A model generated the notes under the pieces. The model was not told the origin of the DNA. It ran no database searches and saw only the letters and a program-made list of their open reading frames with translations. DNA of 64,000 nt from Amborella trichopoda (Eukaryota; Streptophyta; Magnoliopsida; Amborellales; Amborellaceae). Positions within the stretch are counted from its first letter, which is position 1. Every line of letters starts with the position of its first letter. Below, piece after piece: positions 34,425 to 45,612 of this stretch. The position numbers and the translations under genes were made by a program. Location of the stretch: assembly GCF_000471905.2 (NCBI RefSeq), contig NW_006498608.1, positions 2,725,491 to 2,789,490 on the forward strand, in the 5' to 3' direction.

Positions 34425-34620
34425 GAGAGAGAGATAGTAACAAATTTTAGTTGACATTTAGATAGAGAAAGAGAGATTAATGCATTTTAGTTTACTTTCA
34501 AAGTGAGAGAGGGAGATTAATGCATTTTAGTTTACTTTTAAAGACAGAGATTAGTGAATATGTTCAAAAAAAAAAAAAAAGATAAGAGAGATTAATGAAT
34601 TTTAGAGAGAGAAAGAGACG
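34425..34620 (+). repeat. GA-rich minisatellite, block 3
   Basis: Units of GAGAGATTAATGCATTTTAG plus TTTACTTT and GA runs recur at 34467, 34512 and 34548. It abuts family-A copy 3. Confidence 0.8.
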
Positions 34621-34889
34621 TCGGGCATCCCACCAGCCATGTTTCCACCTAGAAACATGTTCCCCTTGGATCATACAAAAAATAGAGTAATGATTTTAAA
34701 CGTGAGGGGGACTACACAGTAGTTGAGTAAGGGACTAAGTGTTAGAATCAAAACAAAAGCAAGTGAACCCACGTTCCTTCTTAATGATGGAACTTTCTAT
34801 GCCCACAAAAAATCCACCTCTCAATTTATTACTCTCTCCCTCATGCATCTTGTGCTGTCGGTGACCATTACCCAATAAACAGTACAAAA

Positions 34890-35130
34890 GAATGTAGAGA
34901 GAGAGAGAGAGTAGAGGGGTCCCCAAATAGTGTAGATGAGAGAGAGTAGACCGGTCCCCAAATAGTATAGATGATAGAGAGAGAGAGAGAGTCAATAGGT
35001 CCTCAATATAGGGAAAATGAGAGAGTAAACATGGTCTCCAAATAGAGAGAGAGAGAGAGCAAGTTTTCTTGTTTTGATAGAGAGAGAGAGAGCAAGTTTT
35101 CTTGCTGTGATAGAGAGAGAGGGAGGCAAC
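34890..35130 (+). repeat. GA-rich minisatellite with GGTCCCCAAATAG units
   Basis: GGTCCCCAAATAGTRTAGATGA occurs at about 34917 and 34955. Related GTCCTCAATA and GTCTCCAAATAG blocks, (GA)n runs, and two copies of GCAAGTTTTCTTG near 35059 and 35093 follow. Confidence 0.8.
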
Positions 35131-35746
35131 ATAACCTACAGCTATGTATCTAATTTTTATTCCTTCTAAATACTAGAGTGATTTACATACGGATCTTAAA
35201 ATTTTAGGCAAAATATAAGAAGTTATAGGTTGAAATTATAAAGAAGATCGATCAACTTATTTTTTTTTTTAATTTTTAAAAATTACCTATATGTCAATCC
35301 AAATTTTGATTTGTTTTCTTTAGTTTTTTTTGTTAGTATGATAGTGCTCCAAGCTTTAAATCATTGTCCTACTAATTTAAAAATTAAACCAAAAAATAAT
35401 AATAATCAAAATTCGGATGGACTCAAAAAATAATTTAAAAAAAAAAAAAAAAAAGTAGAGTTGATCGACTTTCAATATAATTCCTATATATAAGTAAAAT
35501 ATTTCATATTTTATCTAAAATTTTAAAGTCTATACGTAATCACTTTAAATTCTAATTAAAGGCCCACCCACTGGGAAAGAGAGAGACAAGGGCTACACAA
35601 CCCAAAGCTATGCATCCGATCTTAATTCCTTCTAAATTATTCTTTTAAGGCCCACTCGGCGACGTAGCATCCCCATAAATTCAAAATTAAAAGAGAAAGC
35701 ACAATCATTAATCACAGTTAAGGCAGTCAGCTTTGTTTCTTGATGG
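35131..35746. other. AT-rich intergenic DNA
   Basis: No gene was seen. AT-rich blocks at 35160-35300 and 35370-35540 look alike in inverted orientation (ATTTTAGGCAAAATAT against ATATTTCATATTTTATCTAAAATTTT), so this is probably another eroded foldback. Confidence 0.4.
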
Positions 35747-36510
35747 TAAGGGACGATAGAATTTGTATAAAAAAAATTAAAAATAAAGTATTTTGAGACA
35801 AACGGTGAGTTGCTCTCTTGATCAAAATTGGACGGTTGAATGGTAGGGGGAGGATAGAACTTCTATGCTGTAGGGGAAACATAAAAACCTTTCCCTTAAG
35901 TTAGAGAAAGAAAGTGGCCATCAAATAAATCATCCCTCCCTTTCTAGTAGTGGTTTTCAAGACGCCCCTAAATTTGGGGGAGGTTTGTTTATAGTTTAAG
36001 AGAAAGGTTTCTATGCTTCCTTTACAGCATAGAAGTCCTATCCTCCTTTTACTATCCAGCCGTCCAATTTTTATCAAGAGAACTATTCACCGTTTGATCT
36101 TAGATCCGACGTTTCAAATTATTTTATTTTTAATTTTTTTTTATACAAATTGCATGAATATGAAATTTGGTACGTGCCATCTTCTCATTAGAGTGCACCT
36201 ATAAAAAAATATTAAAAATAAATTTTTGATAAAATATAATGACCAAAATAATTCTTGAAATTTTCTTGGGTATTTTGGTTATTTTATTTTATTGAAAATA
36301 ATTTTTTTGTATTTTTCACTAGTGCAAGTTTAATAAAAGAATGGACGTCCAAAATTTGGTGTCAAACTATTTTATAGAAAAAAAATTAAAAATAAAATAC
36401 TATAGAGACGTGACATTGCGATTGAGACAATCTTAACCCTCCATTCAAAATGGACAGTTGGATAAAGAGAAAGATAGATCTTCTATATTGTGGGGGAAGC
36501 ATACTTCCCC
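35747..36510. mobile_element. Foldback MITE family B, copy 2, with an extra inverted arm beside it
   Basis: A complete copy at 36003-36510 has mirrored ends (TTCTATGCTTCCTTTACAGC against TTGTGGGGGAAGCATACTTC). Just left of it, 35747-35900 is an inverted copy of its left arm (complement: CAGCATAGAAGTTCTATCCT, CAACCGTCCAATTTT). This gives a second large palindrome of two ~145-bp arms around a ~100-bp spacer. Confidence 0.85.
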
Positions 36511-37483
36511 TAACTTAATTCCCCACAGATTTAGTGAGAGAATCGTTTGTTAAGACACAGTTGTCACTGGGATTCCTCTGTTATTGCACGAGGGGAGAGA
36601 TCTAATTAAAACTAATAAAATGCAAAGGTAGTCAAATTAAATTAAATAATAACAATAGCTTAAAAAAATAAACTAAGATTTGTGTGATTAGTACCATGTT
36701 CAAATTTTATTTATGTTATTTTTATTATTATGATGATGATGATGATGATGGAGGCGATGGAAGTTTAGGATAATAATGATGATGGTGATAATGAGGAAGA
36801 TGTTGATGATTACGACAAATGAAAATGTACTTTGCAAAATGAAGTATGGAAGTAGTATAGTCCACAGGGGCAATATAATCCATCGAATTATGAGAAATTT
36901 ATCAAAATATGCTTACAATTTTAATTATTTAATATATTGCTTTTCCAACTATTTTAATCCATGATCACGTATTTTGACGGGCTTTTTAAAGTTAAATTAA
37001 AATGAGAATCTCTGAAAATATTTTGATAATTTTCCACTGAATTATTAATGATGAGAGAGAGAAGCAGACCTATGCCATTCACCTCGGTGGACTGTGATGG
37101 TCTTGTGGACTACGAATTCTCATAGTCTATTGGATTAGAGCAAACTTTCACATACAGTGACACTTTCTTTGTAGAAATCTCTTGTTTACTCCGTAGATGA
37201 GGTTGGATCGTAGTGAATAATTTTGGTAAAAATTGTTGAAACTTGATGAATTCCCATCAAAGAAAATTGAAGAAAATAAAACCAATAAATATCAAGAAAA
37301 TTATAGGTGCCTCCCTTGATTCAACTTTCTAGGTATCCCAAGCACTTTTTAAATAGCCAAAATACTATTTATTTTTACACTCATACCCCCCCCCTAAGTA
37401 AAAAACATATTTTTTAAAGATGAAAATACCCCCTTTCCAACAACATTTTTCTCTACTTTCTTATCATTCTCTCTCTCTGCTGG
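36511..37483. other. AT-rich intergenic DNA with a GAT microsatellite
   Basis: (GAT)n lies at 36730-36750 with interrupted repeats to 36800. There is no supported gene. Confidence 0.45.
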
Positions 37484-37720
37484 ACCGGCACATTTTGAGG
37501 CTCAGAAGTTAGCCTAATACAAAATGTGCGCACCATCAAATTTCGGGGCCAAGAAGCTGATCAACTGCATTTTGTGTTGGAACTGCACACTTTGGGCCCT
37601 TGAAGTTTGTTCGGAACAAAATGTACCCGGCCAACACACTTTGTGGCCTAGGAGCCGGTCCGATATATTTCTTCATTGGACCAGCTTCAAGTGAAAAAAA
37701 TGAAGCCGACCGGCACAAGT
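37484..37720. repeat. Degenerate CACATTTTG/CAAAATGTG palindromic repeats
   Basis: GGCACATTTTGAGGC (37490) pairs with ACAAAATGTGCGC (37519). Related blocks ACTGCATTTTGTG, GCACACTTTGGGCC, AACAAAATGTAC and ACACACTTTGTGGCC follow at roughly 35-60-bp spacing, with GGACCGGC/GCCGGTCC words at both sides. Probably a decayed TIR element. Confidence 0.55.
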
Positions 37721-38154
37721 GGGAATGTGATAGGATGGAATAGTAACTTGGGTTGAAAAAAAGGGACATTTTCACCCTAAAAAAATAATTTTTTTAGTTG
37801 GGGTGGGTGCTATACGAAACAACATCGGTTTTGATGTGGTTTTAGGAGGGTATCTATAATTTTCCCTAACTAGTAATTAGAGGAAATATGTTTAATTGTA
37901 GAAAATCTCTATTTATTGGTATGGAAAGTAAAAATAAAATTTTAATTTTGAAGTTTTAAATTGGGAAGCATTTGTCCGTACGATTGGGTTTCCATGAAGC
38001 CAAGATATCTCACTCAAACGCACCTAAAACGTTTTGAAACCGCAACTTAGTTGAATTTCAAATGGGATAAGTGGTTGATACAGTCCATTATTGACCTAAA
38101 ATTTGTACATCTTCGAACAAATAATTGATGGATGACGTTTCTACTAGGCCTAGG
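37721..38154. other. Intergenic, nothing recognised
   Basis: No supported gene or repeat. Confidence 0.35.
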
Positions 38155-38491
38155 CTTTATGATGGCGATAAAATACTTTCAGCAACATGAATCTTTATGA
38201 TGGCGATAAAATCAATTTTCAATACCGCCAATAAAAATTGATACCCAAAAAAGATACAGATATTGTGGATATGTGAACACTTGGTTTTTAGGCAAAATAC
38301 ATAGTGTAGATAGTTTTTTATAATATACACTATTTTTAGAGTTTGAAATCTTATTTTTTGCCACAACCATAATGTTCAAGTCGAGATGATCAATGTAAAG
38401 CTTTTTCCATGCTTGACTTGCAATTTTTGATAAGTTATAAAGTGAGGATTTATTGATTTTGATAGGGCTGCAGCCCTATCAAACCATTTTC
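38155..38491 (+). mobile_element. Foldback MITE family A, copy 4
   Basis: TTTATGATGGCGATAAAATA is duplicated near its left end (38157 and 38191). It shares GATACAGATATTGTGGATAT, ATAATGTTCAAGTCGAGATG and the right end GCAGCCCTATCAAACCATTTTCC with copy 1. Confidence 0.75.
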
Positions 38492-38702
38492 CATAATGGA
38501 TTAAAATGCATATTTCTTATGTTGTTAACATTTATTTGATTGATTTTGTCAAGATGATGTACAAAATTGAGTGTGTTTATACAAAAATGAGTTTCTTTAC
38601 GACCCTGAAGACTTCTAAAAATGTTGAAGTTACTCCTTTGATGCTCCTTCTTTACAAGTTCACCAATAGAACTTGCCTCAGCAAGGTGCTAACAAAGTTG
38701 CT

Positions 38703-40153
38703 TGTAGGATTATCGGGAATATGTCGCTTCAAGAATTAGGAATTCTAAATACTAGGATCTTACCCAAGATTGCGCAGATAGTTGGTTAGATGCACAATTA
38801 ATGAATATAGTGATAAAAAAGTGTGGGAAATAAAGCAAACAAAAAAGACATGCCGCAACAATACATGATTTGCATGTTTTACCTTATATGACTACATCCA
38901 TGCCTTGGCAAGTAGAACTCCACAATTACAATGAATGTTACATTTTTATGTTACAAGAGATATATATCTCTCTAAACATCAACAAAATTTTTAATGATCT
39001 TCCCATGAAGCTCGTCAATCAACCTCATCTTTCCCATTGTTACACCGCTACCAAAAAGAAAACTTTGAGAGCGATCGAGAGAATTTTCTCTAGAAGTAGA
39101 AGTTTAAACCAACCAAAAACCCCATGAGAATACCGCCTATCTAAGAGGCCATTTCTCTCTCTTGGAAACCTATCTCTTTCTTGGAAAACTTTTTCCATGA
39201 ACCCCAAAGGAGTGACCCAAAAGAGGGGTGTACTATGTTTTTCTTGACTCCCTTGTAGAGATATCACTAGAATTGGTTTTTGCTCCCCAAGAAATCACTT
39301 TTTCTTGTTAACCATAATATCCTTAATCTTTTGAAAAAAACATAGATGTGGTGATTTGGCAATCACCAACCGTACCAATTTCGACCTTGTAGCTAACTTT
39401 GTTATTCATCTTTCTCTTCACTGAAAATACAAGCTTTAGCCCTATACACACCTCGTGCTCTGATAATTGTATGGTACTTGAGAGCTTTGCTTTTGGATCT
39501 AGGAATTCTAAACATCGAGGTCCCACTCAAAATTGTGTACATAGTTGGTTAGATGTGAAATAAGTGAAAACAATAATAAGAAGTGTGGGAAATAAAGCAA
39601 ACAGAAAAGACACCCCACAACGATATATGATTTACATAGTTTACCCAGTAAGGTTACGTTTATGGCTTTGGTAAGTATAAATCTACCATCACAACAAATA
39701 TTACAGTTTTAGTTTATAAGAGATATACCTCTCTCTAAACTTCGACAGCAATCTCACCGATTTTCCCTTCTAAATCCACTCTCTTGATCGAGCAATATCA
39801 TTAATCAATCTCATCTTCCCCACTAATATACTACAACCAGAAAAAGAACCTTGAAAGCTACCAAGAGATTTTTCTCTTTCTAGAATTGAGATTTTAAGCA
39901 ACCCAAAGTGCCATGAGAATATTGCCTATTTAGGAGACTTTGTTTCTCTCTTTACTGGAACCATCTCCTTTTTGGAGATCCTTTTCTATAAACCCAAAAA
40001 AAAAAAGAGGTAAGTCTTATGTCTTTACTCTCTTATCTGGAGAATACTAGGGCTTTTTTTTTTTTTTTTATCTTAATAAACCGCTTTTTCCATTTACTAC
40101 AATAACCTTAATATTTTGAGAAAAATATAGGTGCATTGAATTGGCTATCACCA
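38703..40153 (-). mobile_element. Compact LTR-flanked retroelement fossil (TRIM-like or deletion product)
   Basis: Two direct repeats of about 670-690 bp (38703-39368 and 39468-40153) enclose only about 100 bp. Both begin TGTA and end with ATCACCA. The inner spacer carries, on the minus strand, ATCAGAGCAC, part of the usual tRNA-Met primer-binding site, next to the right-hand repeat. The element therefore reads on the minus strand. No protein-coding interior is present. The repeats are clearly diverged from each other, so it is old. I see no convincing target duplication. Confidence 0.7.
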
Positions 40154-40470
40154 AACCTAACATCAATCGGCCCGGTCCGAGTCCGACGGTCTAGTTCTTT
40201 AACACTGCTATCACCCTCTTTAAGTTTGTCTGAAATTTCTTAAGGCACTTTTCCAGTTTGGCTATTGAATGGTACTTAGCCACTTGGCCATTGGATTATA
40301 ATAGCTTATGCCCTTTAAGGATTACCACTTGCTAATTGTATTGCAGTAATCTGGAGCAAAGGTAGAGCATCGGCATCTTGAGCTACATACTGTAATTGGT
40401 CCGAAGTAGCAGCGCTACTACTCCATGTCCAGCATGGCCTCTTGCACCGCCATTGAAGAGGGGATGAGAC
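40154..40470. other. Intergenic with one MITE end
   Basis: The block at 40165-40208 (GGCCCGGTCCGAGTCCGACG, TTTAACACTGC) resembles the terminal part of the element at 56904-57358. Nothing else was recognised. Confidence 0.4.
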
Positions 40471-40703
40471 TGGGCCTGGCAATGGACCCGGTGAGTTGGG
40501 TCCTTGTCTAAATCTTGAATCTAAATATTATTTTGGGTCTGGTGGGGTCTGGGTCCCACATATATTTTAAAATTCTAATTTATAAAAAATAGTTAAATAT
40601 ATTTAAATAATATATATTTTAATTTTTTGGTCGGGTCTTGGTCTGAGTCTCACATTATATTTTCGAACCCTGTCCAGGACGACCCGACCCATTGGCATCC
40701 CTA
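40471..40703. mobile_element. hAT-type MITE, GGCAATGG family
   Basis: It starts TGGGCCTGGCAATGGACCCG and ends CGACCCATTGGCATCCCTA, in inverted orientation. The centre is AT-rich. Flanks share GAGAC, a weak target duplication. Confidence 0.7.
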
Positions 40704-40910
40704 AGAGACACCATGTACTCGGTATTTTATTTCTTTATTTAGGTCAAGAGATTGTTGTAAAATTCAGGTGGAAGTTGGACCAAAGAAACCTCTAGCTCTT
40801 GCCTCAATTTTGCCTAAGATAGCCATCAAATTCTACTTAAGAGTTTTGGGTTTGCGATCTCAAGAACTCTATCGTTCTTTCAAATATTTTTTCCATTGAG
40901 GCGGACCCAA

Positions 40911-41250
40911 AGTTATAAAATCCGGTGATTTCTAAATTGGATTGTTGATTTAGATGGGAATCTGTCGAGACTGAACCAAATCTAGATGGTATGAGTTCCG
41001 GTGGGCCTATTTCCTTCTAAAACCCCTCTTATATATATATTTTGTTCGGTTTTAAACTTATCTAATGTTTTTTTAGATTCCCTCTAAATCCCTGCCCCAC
41101 CCTTATTTTAATTTTTTTTCTTTTAATTTATTTTTTAATATTTTTTGGATCATTGGTTCGGACGTCAGACTAATCCATATCATTGGTCCATTGATCCGAC
41201 ACGGATTTGTAGTTGAATGATCCACCTACTAATCTAGGTTTTGAAATACT
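40911..41250. mobile_element. Candidate hAT-type MITE, TTTGAAATACT family
   Basis: It begins AGTTATAAAATCCGG and ends CTAGGTTTTGAAATACT (inverted counterpart). GC-richer terminal thirds (TTGGTTCGGACGTC, TGATCCGACACGG) flank an AT-rich centre. The end block is repeated once more to 41280. Confidence 0.5.
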
Positions 41251-41352
41251 AGGCAAGATCCAGGTTTTGAAAAACTAGGCATCCCAGAACCTTCGCAATG
41301 CAAAGAGGTCCAACAAAAATATAAAAAATCTTTATTCTTTGTATTTTATGAA

Positions 41353-41745
41353 GGAAAGCGTTTATATAAAGCCGAGGGTGTAAACAATCAAATTAGAGCC
41401 TACCTAAAAAAGTTCATTAGAAGAGGTTGTTTTGATGCTCAAATATTCTCAAATTGATCATCTCGACATCAAGATGCATAGACATGAGAAAAATAATCGA
41501 TTTCAAGTTTTGGAAATAGTGCATCTTGTAATATATTTTTGGACCTTCAATTTTCAAGATTTTCAAGTTTTCATAGATCTGCTGGATCTACACTAATTTT
41601 GAAGCTTTAATTTTATAACTAAAGATGAAAATATATTTTAAAGCTATCACAAAGATTTCCAGTATTAAAACCATATTTCTCGACATTATTTGAATGTAGG
41701 CTTTACTTTGATTGTTTAGGGCCTCGGCTCTATTCAAACCGCACC
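41353..41745 (-). mobile_element. Foldback MITE family A, copy 5 (inverted)
   Basis: The best-preserved ends in the window: left GTTTATATAAAGCCGAGGG then TAAACAATCAAATT, right TTTGATTGTTTAGGGCCTCG then GCTCTATTCAAACC. The interior matches copy 2 in reverse complement (GATCATCTCGACATCAAGAT). Confidence 0.88.
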
Positions 41746-42047
41746 TGTTATGAAACATATTGTGAACAATCAATTCATCGTTAATCGATGTATTTTAATT
41801 TGTAAAGAGCCGAATTCTAATTGTTCATTGTCATATTGAATTTAGGTTTTGTCTTATCCATGAAACCAGAGGACTATTTTCTTTCTTGCCTTGCTTCTTT
41901 AACTCATTGTTTCCTCCAGTCCTTTCAACAGGTGAAAACATGCAGTAAGAACGTCTTCGTTTCACACCAAAAGGATATAATTACTTTAAACCGTTAGATG
42001 TGAAATTGGATGCTTGAAAAAATGGTATTGGCCATACTCTAGCTAAA

Positions 42048-42515
42048 CTAATATTTTTGTGATGCATCCTCCTCCTCTCTCTCTAGCTAATTTAGTAGTT
42101 TTGTGATGCATCCTCTTCTCTCTTTCTTGCTAATATAAAAAGGACCCGGCTTGTATGCGGCCAAGCCAAGCTTGCTTATGTAGAAATGCAGGCCTCTTAA
42201 TAAATTTATTTTTGAGATGGATTTTAAGACTTACTTTTTAAAGACATATAATCTCTAACATGGAGATCATGAAAATGAAAAATTAAATAAATTTTAAAAA
42301 CTAGAAATGATGATTCTAGTAAGAAAACATTTGGACCGTTAGTTTTTATTGTTTTTAGATGGATCACCTATTTGCATCCATATTAAGATAGATGCTTTCT
42401 AGACCGCATATGTAGAAATGCGGACCAACCTGCATGAAACAATTTTTCATATAATAATTTTGTGCTGCTTCTTCCTCTCTCTCCAACTAATATAATATTT
42501 TTGTGATGCATCTTC
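42048..42515 (+). repeat. Short repeat field split by a MITE
   Basis: Units of TATTTTTGTGATGCATC followed by CTCCTCTCTCTC occur at about 42050, 42090 and 42490. The family-C MITE at 42142-42448 lies between the second and third. Confidence 0.75.
42142..42448 (+). mobile_element. MITE family C, copy 1
   Basis: It carries GGCTTGTATGCGGCCAAGCC, TTATGTAGAAATGCAGG, ATAATCTCTAACATGGAGAT and ACCGCATATGTAGAAATGCG. The whole unit recurs inverted at 45613-45923, and its core recurs at 57880-57990. Confidence 0.8.
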
Positions 42516-42784
42516 TTCTCTCTCCCCATTTGGTACTTGCTTTGCCACCGCCTCCCTTTTTATTTCCCGTCTTCCTGTCCTGTAATTTCTCAAATGGTGG
42601 TTCTCAGACTAAGCTTAACAATAAAAATGGAGAAATTATCAAAATACATCTGATTTGTCAACTATTTAACAATCATTTTCAACTATTCAAACTCATGGTG
42701 ATTTTGATGGTCTTTTTAAAGTTAAATTAAAAGATATTAACAAATTGTTAAATAATTTGTGGTACTTACAATTGATAAATGGGT

Positions 42785-43145
42785 GACGTTTGTATAAGGT
42801 TGTCCCCTTATACTATAAATGTAAGGCACATCTTTAAAACTTTTGCTTAGAGATGTCATTCCGACATTAGAAACATTATGATGGCGTGAAGTTTGTTTTC
42901 ATCCTTATTTATAAAATATAAAATTTGATAATGGCACAAATTAAATATATTAATAAGCATTTAAAAAATTGTAAAAAAATGAATGGTCCAAATAACTTGT
43001 TACAAGATGTATCATTTTTTGGATTTGGATTTTTTTTTTTTCTTCATGTCATTTTATCTCGAGATCGAGATGATCAATTTGAGAGTTCCTATGCCTGAAA
43101 CACTCTCTTCTGTAGGACTTTTTAAGTGCGTGGCAACCTTAAGTA
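42785..43145 (+). mobile_element. Foldback MITE family A, copy 6 (diverged)
   Basis: GTTTGTATAAGGTTGTCCCC at the left, then TTACAAGATGTATCATTTTT and ATCTCGAGATCGAGATGATC inside. The right end is eroded. Confidence 0.6.
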
Positions 43146-43310
43146 AGCTTTTTCCTAAATAAATTCCGCCAAAAAATATATCCAGTTGTTCTCTACTTAC
43201 CTACCTACGCGCAAAAGACATAACTTCGTGTTTGTTTATTTGAAAAAATGGAGATAAACCTGCTTAAGATTTCTTAGGCGATCGCTTTTACACTTTTTCT
43301 AACCCTCCTC

Positions 43311-43434
43311 CCTTTCTTTCTTATCGCACGTGCCCTCAATCTCTAGCAACGTGGCCTTAAGCTAGTGTATACTTTCTTTCTTATCGCACGTGCTCTCAAT
43401 CTCTAGTAATTTGGTGTTAACCTAGTGTCTCTAC
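43311..43434 (+). repeat. 59-bp tandem duplication
   Basis: CTTATCGCACGTGCYCTCAA and TCTCTAGYAA occur at 43321 and 43380, and the units continue to CTAGTGT. Each unit contains a G-box-like CACGTG. Confidence 0.88.
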
Positions 43435-43512
43435 GGCACACACTTTTACTGTGACCCTTAAAGAAAAAAGATATTACGTTCATGGAGGAATTTATTTTTT
43501 ATTGAAAAATGT

Positions 43513-43917
43513 TGAGGTTAGTCTACTAGTTTATATCTATATATGAGCCCAGCAGTTTAGGTTCAATTTGGGCTGATCTAATAGTCGCGACATCTTTCAT
43601 ATTTGAATTTTATTTTTATTTTTAGAAATGTAAATCATTTGAAATTTTAGGTGTGCATTCTTTAAAAATAGAAAAATCTAATAAAAATATCAAAAACATA
43701 ATTTACAATCTTCGAAACTTTTGAGGTGTATTTTAGTTAATTTAACTTTTATAAATTATTTTTAAAATACTTTTATTAGGTGTGCCTTGATGAGAAGAAT
43801 GGAAGCCTAAAATTTTAAGTACTTGAAAAAAATTAAAATTTATAGAAATCGTGACCGTCAGATCAGCCCATCTGATCCTTTGGACTTATATATAGATATG
43901 AGCTAGTAAGTTAACCT
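43513..43917. mobile_element. Foldback MITE, family B-like
   Basis: The left end AGGTTAGTCTACTAGTTTAT then ATCTATATATGAG is mirrored by CTTATATATAGATATGAGCT then AGTAAGTTAACCT at the right. The interior resembles family B in reverse (TGAGGTGTATTTTAGTTAAT). Flanks AAATGTTG and AAACATGTT are loosely alike. Confidence 0.75.
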
Positions 43918-44019
43918 AAACATGTTTTCCTCTTTTATTTACTTCATTATAAAACTCTATTTGAGATTAGTTTCATGACCCCAAATTTTAGGTGTATAAC
44001 TTCTACCTACGAGCAGCAA

Positions 44020-44285
44020 TCCGGTCTTCCCAGCCCTAAAAGACAAGGGCTTGGCCCAGAAAAGGTGGCCAAAGGCAGGCAACCAAGGCTTGAGGGATTG
44101 GGATGGGTTTGAGCTAGGCTTGGCTCTCTTTTTAGTTGTTTTTTCTTTTTACACAATTTTCTATTTGGCTCTACTCTGTTAGGGCTAGGGCCTCTTTGGC
44201 CCGTCAGGGTTGAGCCATGCTTGGGCCTGCTTTATTGGAGCTAGGGCAAAGGCTGGCTTGGCCAGTGCTAGCCCTACCTCTACGA
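44020..44285. repeat. GC-rich GGCTTGG/GGGCTAGGGC field, probable degraded hAT MITE
   Basis: Repeated words (GGCTTGGCCC, GGCTTGGCTC, GGGCTAGGGCC, GCTTGGCCAG) occur around an AT-rich middle, like the GGCAATGG family. The ends are not clear. Confidence 0.4.
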
Positions 44286-44610
44286 CCCACATATCAACCT
44301 AAATAATTAATTTTTTGCACTCGCACCCTCTATTTACTTGAAAAAATTTCAAAAATTTTGTTTTTAAATATATATTTTTTAAAATAATCATCTAGTGATT
44401 GCAAGATTTTAGATTCAATATTTTCTTTTTAAATAGTCATCTAGTGATTCCCAAGATTGTAGATTTAAAAATCATCTTCAATATATCTTCCAACCGAGGT
44501 AGTAGATATACGCTATGCTCCCTCGGTAGCACAGTATACTGGCTAAAAAATATTTGGTTGTTCGAGTGAAAAACGGTTTTATCTAACCAGCATGGTTTAA
44601 TGGTTTTGAT

Positions 44611-44733
44611 GTGAGCCGCCGCCATGTCAGCATGGCAGTCATAGATGGCGATGCATACCATGTACGATTCATCGTGGAAGAAGTCGAGAATCGCGCTGTC
44701 GGTGACTCGTTGACTCGGTTAAAACACGGCAGG
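44611..44733 (+). other. Isolated exon-like open frame
   Basis: In GC-rich, MITE-free DNA a short open frame starts MAVIDGDAYHVRFIVEEVEN and runs to LKHG. CAG followed by GTAAGTGG, a perfect plant donor, occurs at its end (intron would start at 44733). I cannot name a protein, and no matching downstream exon was found. It may be a captured gene scrap or chance. Confidence 0.25.
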
Positions 44734-44952
44734 TAAGTGGCCTCGTGCGACGCGTGTTGCAAAGAGAAAGTGCTGGGCTTTTGATCCGAACCGTTCGTTT
44801 AAAAGATCTATTGACGTGGCAGTATCTTCAACTTTCTTCATGGTTGATTTGACATTTCGTTAGTTTAAAAAATCTATGGACTTCGCATGAAGCTAAAGCT
44901 TCAATTTATGTTTCCTGTTCTGCATTTATGGGATTTGATAAGAAAAAGGGTG

Positions 44953-45305
44953 TGGTTTTGTTAAGGCTTAGGCCTTAAACAATCAAACTAAGGCGCACCT
45001 TCAAATAGTATTTAAAGATGTTTGATTCCTGAAAATCTTTGTGATGGATGAAAATTTATTTTTATATCTAATTATAACATTTAAAACTTCAAAAATAGTG
45101 TAGATCCTGCAAATCTATGAACACTTAAGATATTGAAAATTGATGGTCTAGAAAATGCATTATAAGATGGATTATTTCTAAAGACTTACAAATCAATTTT
45201 TGGGGTCCAGATGATTGATTTGAGGATTTTTGAGCATCGAAACAATCTCTTCTAATGAATTTTGAGATGCACCTTAACTTGATTGTTTAGGGTCTCGCCC
45301 TTCTA
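44953..45305 (+). mobile_element. Foldback MITE family A, copy 7
   Basis: The left end TTTTGTTAAGGCTTAGGCC then AAACAATCAAACTAAGGCGC, and the right end TTGATTGTTTAGGGTCTCGC. The interior has TAGATCCTGCAAATCTATGA. Confidence 0.85.
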
Positions 45306-45612
45306 TTGATGTTTTTCTAAAAATATTAAAAGAAGACATGGTATGCCCCCTCTAAGCAATTTTTTTTCTAGTCATAGTTTTTATGAGTCCTAAAACTCAT
45401 ATGTCTACAAAGAGACTATTTACTTTTTGTATAATGAAATTACAATCGTTTTTGTCCTTTAATTTTAAAATGAGTGGTTGTAAGAGTGTCATTGAATAGA
45501 TTTACACTTCAAAAAATAAAAAAAAATCTTGAACTTTGTGACTTACCCCAAGCCATCCAATTCGACATCTAAATAGTTAGAAATATTGTGACCACCATAT
45601 ACAAAAGATAAA
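45306..45612. other. Intergenic, nothing recognised
   Basis: AT-rich, with no supported gene. Confidence 0.35.
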
